Shown piece after piece: positions 42,557 to 46,704 of a stretch of 46,704 nt of DNA (its first letter is position 1; each line of letters begins with the position of its first letter). Position numbers and translations under genes: made by a program. Under the pieces are notes generated by a model. It was given only the letters and a program-made list of their open reading frames with translations. It was not told where the DNA came from and did no database searches. Source of the stretch: an uncultured Bacilli bacterium (GTDB taxonomy: Bacteria; Bacillota_I; Bacilli_A; RF39; UBA660); assembly GCA_944329365.1 (NCBI GenBank), contig CALVIC010000008.1, positions 1 to 46,704 of the forward strand, in the 5' to 3' direction.

Positions 42557-43602
42557 ATGTCGCTTAGTGTTATACTTAATTTAAGTAGTCAAGATTATTC
42601 TGATATAAATTTTCCGCTAAAAAGTGGTGATAAACATTATTAGTTGTATTGGTTAGATATGATGATGTAGAAGAACAGCCAACAGATTTAGATACAAATA
42701 TAAAACTTGATTTGACTTATAAACAATATGTTGATCCAAATAGACCTATTCCATCAGGAGAAACAACATTAGTGGGCGGACAAGAAGTAGATATTATTAA
42801 TTCTGGAAATGGATTATATGAAGATGAATATGAAAGCGGAAGATATGTGTATAGAGGAGCAAACCCAAATAACTATATCGAATTTAATAATGAACTCTGG
42901 AGAATAATATCAAAAGAAGCAGACGGAACATATAAAATAATAAGGAATGAGACTTTAGGAAATAAAGCTTTTGATGGTGGTAGAGAAACTGAATGTTGTT
43001 CAAATTCAAACCATGGTTGTAATGCGTGGAGTAGTACAGCCAATATGGTAGGAAGTCCATCTGAATTTTCAAGTGGGAAATATACAGGGACTGTAGAGGC
43101 AGATAGTGAGATGCTTACATATTTAAACGGAGAATTTTTAGGTAGTGTCACAGTAAATCACGATAAAATAATAAACCATGATTATAATATAGGAGCTGTA
43201 GTGGTTGATAACGATGATTTAACAGTTCAAATTGAAGGTGAGAAAGCATATAAGTGGAATGGTAATGTTGGCCTTATAAGTGTGAGTGATTATATAAAAG
43301 CCAATAGTAATTAGGAATTATGTGGTACTAATAAAATAAATTATGAGAATTATGAAACATGTAGAAATTATGATTGGATGTATATAAATGGAACTTCTTG
43401 GTGGACTTTGTCGCCTCGTGCTGATACTATGAATGATGTTTGGTATGTTTACGATGATGGTAGTCTTAGCTATGCCAAAGGTGGGTTCTCTGGTTATGGT
43501 GCGAACGATTCCTATGGCGTTCGGCCTGCAGTATATCTAACCTCTAGTCTCTCTTTAAGTGGAAGTAGAACGGAAAGTGATCTATTTACAATAGTGTCAT
43601 AA
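42557..43602 (+). pseudogene. Decayed paralog of the 35802 surface protein
   Basis: The sequence matches the 35802 gene from about its codon 105 to the end. The 5' part (signal and start) is missing. A frameshift lies near 42636: LKSGDKHY-stop in one frame, then LLVVLVRYDD continues in another, matching IKRGDKLL and VLTVVVTYN of the intact copy. A TAG at 43312-43314 interrupts the frame, which then continues in phase (ELCGTN...) to TSWWTLSPR and FTIVS. The last 70 bases are almost identical to the intact copy, the variable segment before that is not. Confidence 0.85.
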
Positions 43603-43630
43603 ATACATGAAATAAATTTAATATGCAAAA

Positions 43631-43666
43631 AATAAGTCTAAGCTTAATGTTTAGACCTATTTTTTT
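43631..43666. terminator. Terminator between convergent genes
   Basis: GTCTAA and TTAGAC pair around a 9-base loop with an A-rich left and T-rich right flank, ending the pseudogene and lying across the end of the leftward permease gene. Confidence 0.65.
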
Positions 43667-44768
43667 CTTTGACACTTGTTTTTATAAGTGAATATATTAC
43701 CGAACATAATGGGACACTTATAAGCATTCCGAAGATTCCACCTATGCTGGCTCCAATAGTTACGGCAACTAGAACCCAAATTCCTGGAAGGCCTACTGAT
43801 TTACCGACAACTTTTGGATAGATTAAGTTTCCTTCAATTTGCTGAAGAATTATAATAAATAAGATAAATATTATGGCTTTGATAGGGGATACCATTAAGA
43901 TTAGAAAGGCTCCAATTATTGTTCCTATAAAGGCTCCAAATACAGGGATTAAGGCCGTAAAACCAACTAAGGCAGAGATGGCACCAGAATATGGAATGTT
44001 TAATATAAGCATACCTATAAAGCACAAAATTCCAATTATAAACGCTTCGGTTACTTGACCTGTAATAAAATTAGAAAAGGTTACAAATGATAGATGTGAT
44101 ATTTCTTCTAATTTTTTTCTTTTTTTATTCGGTAAGTAAGCTTTAGTTATTTCTTTTATTTGTCTTTGAAGATCTTCTTTTTTAACTAATATATAAAGGG
44201 CAAAGACTATACCAATAGTAATATTAGTAATGGTTCCTAAAATGGTACTTGCTACTCCAATGGTTCCTGAGATAATACTTTCTTTATTTTGAGAAAGATA
44301 TGATATTATATCGTCTTTGATTAATAATAAGTTTTCAAAGAAGTCTTTTATTTGACTATCGCTAATTCCAAAATTGTTTAAGAAATTTAAGCTTTCGTTT
44401 TTATAGTTATCTAAATTATTAGTAAAGATATTTATGGTGTTTGCAAGCTCAGGAATAATTAAAATAAAGATGATGGCAATTACACCGATAATGATAAGAA
44501 GGCTTAAAGTTAAAGATACCGGTCTTTTAATTTTGGTCCATATTTTAGAATTTTTTTCATTTAGTTTTTTAAATAATTTATTTTCGATATTATTTAATAA
44601 AACATTTAGAATAAAGGCAATAAAACATCCAATAATAAATGGTGATAGTATTTTTAATAAATAGTTTAAAAGCGCTAAGATTTTATCGATGTTTAAAAGG
44701 GCAAATAACAAGATTAGAGTATAGAAGATTAAAAATATTATAGTTTTTTTATTCTTTTCCAAGTTCAT
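43644..44768 (-). CDS. AI-2E family transporter (second member)
   Basis: A 374-residue membrane protein of the AI-2E family. It has a long loop domain (residues 120-200), then ALVGFTALIPVFGAFIGTIIGAF (pieces), LQQIEGNLIYPKVVGKSVGLP and GIFGMLISVPLCSVIYSL. The QxxEGNxxxPxxxGxxVGL pattern is the family signature. The start is the Met before NLEKNK (44768), after TTAGGAGGT; a longer reading to 44819 has no SD. Substrate unknown. Confidence 0.87.
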   Translation of the reverse strand: MNLEKNKKTIIFLIFYTLILLFALLNIDKILALLNYLLKILSPFIIGCFIAFILNVLLNNIENKLFKKLNEKNSKIWTKIKRPVSLTLSLLIIIGVIAIIFILIIPELANTINIFTNNLDNYKNESLNFLNNFGISDSQIKDFFENLLLIKDDIISYLSQNKESIISGTIGVASTILGTITNITIGIVFALYILVKKEDLQRQIKEITKAYLPNKKRKKLEEISHLSFVTFSNFITGQVTEAFIIGILCFIGMLILNIPYSGAISALVGFTALIPVFGAFIGTIIGAFLILMVSPIKAIIFILFIIILQQIEGNLIYPKVVGKSVGLPGIWVLVAVTIGASIGGIFGMLISVPLCSVIYSLIKTSVKEKNRSKH

Positions 44769-44836
44769 AAGAGTACCTCCTAATTGTGTTTCTTTAACAC
44801 TTAGGGTGTAGTATAGCACAAATACTTTAAAAATGC

Positions 44837-44886
44837 AAAAACGGTTTAATTTATCATTTTTTTGATATTTAATAAACCGTTTTTTT
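44837..44886. terminator. Terminator of sigG
   Basis: AAAAACGGTTTA (44837-44848) and TAAACCGTTTTTT (44873-44886) form a long-looped hairpin with T-runs on both strands. It covers the last codons and stop of sigG. Confidence 0.75.
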
Positions 44887-45619
44887 CAAGTCTAGAAATT
44901 TGAGCTTGACTGATGCCTATTTCTTCAGCTAGTTCCATTTGGGTTTTACCAATTAGGTATCTTTCGATTAGAATATATTTTTCTTTGGGTTTTAATTTAT
45001 TTAAAGCTTTTCTAAGGGCAATTTTAGTTTCGAGGTCATAAGTATCTTCTTTATTACTCAATTGATCGGAGAGGTAAATAACATCTCCACCATCGTTATA
45101 AATCGGTTCAAACATACTGATAGTTTCTTTAAGAGAGTTTAAGGCTTCTGTAACTTCGTATTCTGAAATATTCATTTGCTTGGCAATTTCCGCGTTTGTC
45201 GGTTCGGAGTTTTTTTCGTTTAGAAGCATTTCTTTAATCGTCAGAGCTTTATAAGCGGTGTCTTTGATACTTCTGGAAATTCTAACACTGTTATTGTCTC
45301 TTAAATATCTTTTTACTTCACCTAAAATCATGGGAACGGCATAGGTCGAAAATTTAACTTCATGAGAGAGGTCAAAATTATCGATAGCTTTGATTAGACC
45401 GATACATCCAACTTGGAATAAATCATCCATGTTATCGGTTCGATTTTGAAATTTTTTTAATATCGATAAAACTAGTTTAAGATTACCGTTTATTAGCTTT
45501 TCTTTAGCTTGTTTGTCTCCTTCTTTTAATTTTTGAAAAAGAACTTTTTGTTCTTCACTACTTAAAACTTTGATATTCGCAGTATCCACGCCACATATTT
45601 CAACTTTGTGACGGGCCAT
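44846..45619 (-). CDS. sigG: Forespore sporulation sigma factor, sigma-G
   Basis: A 257-residue sigma factor that drives late forespore genes. It opens with KVEICGVDT, the sigma-G hallmark, followed by region 2 (NGNLKLVLSILKKF, DDLFQVGCIGLIKAIDNFDLSHEVKFSTYAVPMILGEVKR in parts) and region 4 (TQMELAEEIGISQAQISRLEK). FEPIYNDGGDVIY is also typical of sigma-G. SD AGGAG precedes ATG 45619. No sigma-F/G promoter was clear upstream. Confidence 0.95.
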   Translation of the reverse strand: MARHKVEICGVDTANIKVLSSEEQKVLFQKLKEGDKQAKEKLINGNLKLVLSILKKFQNRTDNMDDLFQVGCIGLIKAIDNFDLSHEVKFSTYAVPMILGEVKRYLRDNNSVRISRSIKDTAYKALTIKEMLLNEKNSEPTNAEIAKQMNISEYEVTEALNSLKETISMFEPIYNDGGDVIYLSDQLSNKEDTYDLETKIALRKALNKLKPKEKYILIERYLIGKTQMELAEEIGISQAQISRLEKNGLLNIKKMIN

Positions 45620-45719
45620 ATTTTTTCTCCTTTCAATTTTATGTTGGTTTTATTTTTTTAGTTTTAAGCAGTTTTAACGAATTTTAATGTTTTAAATATA
45701 CTATTTTAGAGGTGAATGT

Positions 45720-46367
45720 ATGAAGCCGATTATAGGTATTTTAGGAAATAGACAAATAGATAAAGATAATCCGTTTAACTGTTATAGTAAATTTTTATTT
45801 AATTATGCGAAGAGAATTAGACAAGCAGGAGGAATTCCTATGGGACTTGTTTCGGAAGATGTATCTTTAGATGAACTATCGGTTTGTGATGGATTTGTTT
45901 TAGAAGGTGGGAATAAGATTTTAGATAATTATTTAAAGGTAATAGATTATGGTTTAAAAAAGCGAAAACCAGTTTTAGGCGTGTGCTTAGGCGCGCAAGC
46001 GATGGGATTTTACGATAGTGGAAGATGTCTTAAAAAAGTACATGGGCATAATCCTGTGCAATTTGATATGAAGTTTATAAACGATAGTAAGCATGATGTT
46101 TTTTTAGATAAGAACAGTAAAGTGTATGAAGCTTTAAAAAGGAAGAAAATAAATGTTTATTCACTTCACAGTTATGCGATTGATGGTGAGTTATTTAAGA
46201 AAAATTTTTTTAAGGTTTCTGGCAAGGCAAGTGATGGAACAATTGAGGTTTTAGAAAATAAAGGTCCTGGATGGGTAGTTGGAGTTCAGTTTCATCCAGA
46301 ACTTAACAAGGAGTATTTAGGTTTATTTGATGAACTTATAAAAGAGGCAAAACTAGAGATGATTTGA
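45720..46367 (+). CDS. Class I glutamine amidotransferase-like hydrolase (C26)
   Basis: A 215-residue protein of the peptidase C26 / gamma-glutamyl-GABA hydrolase (PuuD-like) group. It has the catalytic triad Cys89 (LGVCLGAQ), His192 and Glu194 (VQFHPEL). An N-terminal IIGILGNRQI strand and LEGGNKI follow the family. ATG 45720 follows GAGGTGAAT. The substrate is not clear; glutamyl-peptide hydrolysis is likely. Confidence 0.85.
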   Translation: MKPIIGILGNRQIDKDNPFNCYSKFLFNYAKRIRQAGGIPMGLVSEDVSLDELSVCDGFVLEGGNKILDNYLKVIDYGLKKRKPVLGVCLGAQAMGFYDSGRCLKKVHGHNPVQFDMKFINDSKHDVFLDKNSKVYEALKRKKINVYSLHSYAIDGELFKKNFFKVSGKASDGTIEVLENKGPGWVVGVQFHPELNKEYLGLFDELIKEAKLEMI

Positions 46368-46444
46368 TTTAAAAAAGGATGGGTTATATTAATTAGATAT
46401 TCAGAATATAACTTTGATTTTTAAAGAAAGGCGGGAAATTTATA

Positions 46445-46606
46445 ATGAGAAATTTAACTGATGAAGAATTAGATAAGATTTACGAAGTTTTTAAGAATTT
46501 GACTTATGGTGAAAAGAAGGAAATCGAAAAGAATACGGGTGTATCTTTTAAAAAGAATAAAACTCTTATTTTAGAAAAAAATGGTCTTTTTCCAGGTTTG
46601 AAGTAA
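46445..46606 (+). CDS. 53-residue conserved-looking small protein
   Basis: A short basic-acidic helical protein starting MRNLTDEELDKIYEVF and ending KNGLFPGLK. SD AAAGGCGGG precedes the ATG. Not recognised. It may be cotranscribed with the C26 gene (77-base gap). Confidence 0.5.
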   Translation: MRNLTDEELDKIYEVFKNLTYGEKKEIEKNTGVSFKKNKTLILEKNGLFPGLK

Positions 46607-46671
46607 TATAATTATATGGCTGGACCAATTTTTTAATTAAAATGTCAAGTGCAACTTTTGAAAATCTGTAG

Positions 46672-46704
46672 ATATGGTTGCCCGAGCGGTTAATGCTAAT
46701 GTTT
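46672..46704 (+). tRNA. Possible 5' part of a tRNA (Ser-like), cut by window end
   Basis: The last bases contain TTGCCCGAGCGGTTAATGC, which looks like the T8-to-D-loop region of a class II tRNA such as tRNA-Ser. The D-stem pairing is poor in my reading and the anticodon is outside the window, so identity is unproven. Confidence 0.3.

Noticed and set aside
35802-43602. A complete diversity-generating retroelement
   Set aside because: No reverse transcriptase, accessory protein or template repeat was found in the window. Kept only as a hypothesis for the GC island.
1-46704. Mollicutes genetic code (TGA = Trp)
   Set aside because: TGA is the stop of dtd, rel and others with proper overlaps, and Trp is read from TGG in the conserved motifs.

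Overview
The window is a low-GC (roughly 30% by eye) chromosomal segment of a Gram-positive, spore-forming member of the Bacillota, most likely class Bacilli. The evidence is a SpoIIGA/sigma-E pair, sigma-G and a SpoVB-like flippase, a LexA SOS circuit, a class B sortase, two T-box leaders, and two gene blocks in Bacillus subtilis order: lexA / small SOS gene / tkt / yneF, and spoVB / comN / secDF / rel / dtd. TGA is used as a normal stop (for example at the rel-dtd ATGA overlap), so the Mollicutes code is not used. A ThrRS without its TGS domain and many unfamiliar envelope proteins suggest an uncultured, gut-type Bacilli lineage; that placement is inference.

Layout. 1-1.1 kb: a DUF192 protein and a small Flp-like pilin with a membrane partner. 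1.1-3.2 kb: nusB-xseA-xseB behind a promoter whose spacer is a LexA-box-like palindrome. 3.2-9.2 kb: a tight five-gene unit of two prepilins, an Ig-like membrane protein, a 1170-residue alpha-solenoid with about 17 repeats of 30 residues and a conserved C-terminal domain, and a gamma-glutamyl-phosphate-reductase-like protein lacking the catalytic cysteine. 9.3-13.4 kb: lexA, diverging across three SOS boxes from an unannotated 44-residue membrane peptide in the position of yneA/sosA, then tkt, yneF and small genes. 13.5-15.8 kb: a class B sortase, a 23-residue secreted mini-ORF, and a beta-helix surface protein ending in NPKTN. 16.6-25.6 kb: spoVB, then comN-secDF-rel-dtd-AI-2E permease and an ABC-F-shaped protein with every ATPase motif lost. 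25.6-35.6 kb: T-box-thrS, a prepilin/Ig-repeat gene, its 5'-truncated paralog joined to an ISL3-type transposase fragment, a lipoprotein, and T-box-proS. 35.8-43.6 kb: a surface protein whose C-terminal 40 codons jump to about 58% GC, spoIIGA-sigE, two glycosyltransferases, YitT and Yip1-like membrane proteins, and a decayed paralog of the surface protein. 43.6-46.7 kb: a second AI-2E permease, sigG, a C26 amidotransferase, a 53-residue ORF and a possible tRNA start cut by the window edge.

The main themes are DNA-damage response (LexA, probable division inhibitor, possible SOS control of exonuclease VII), cell-surface display (three pilin-like loci, sortase and substrate), sporulation control, and aminoacyl-tRNA supply controlled by T-boxes. 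The most unusual content is the five-gene prepilin/solenoid/pseudoenzyme unit, the ATPase-dead ABC-F protein, the SOS mini-protein, and a Rel enzyme with a changed HD motif. No gene-free stretch exceeds 300 bases.
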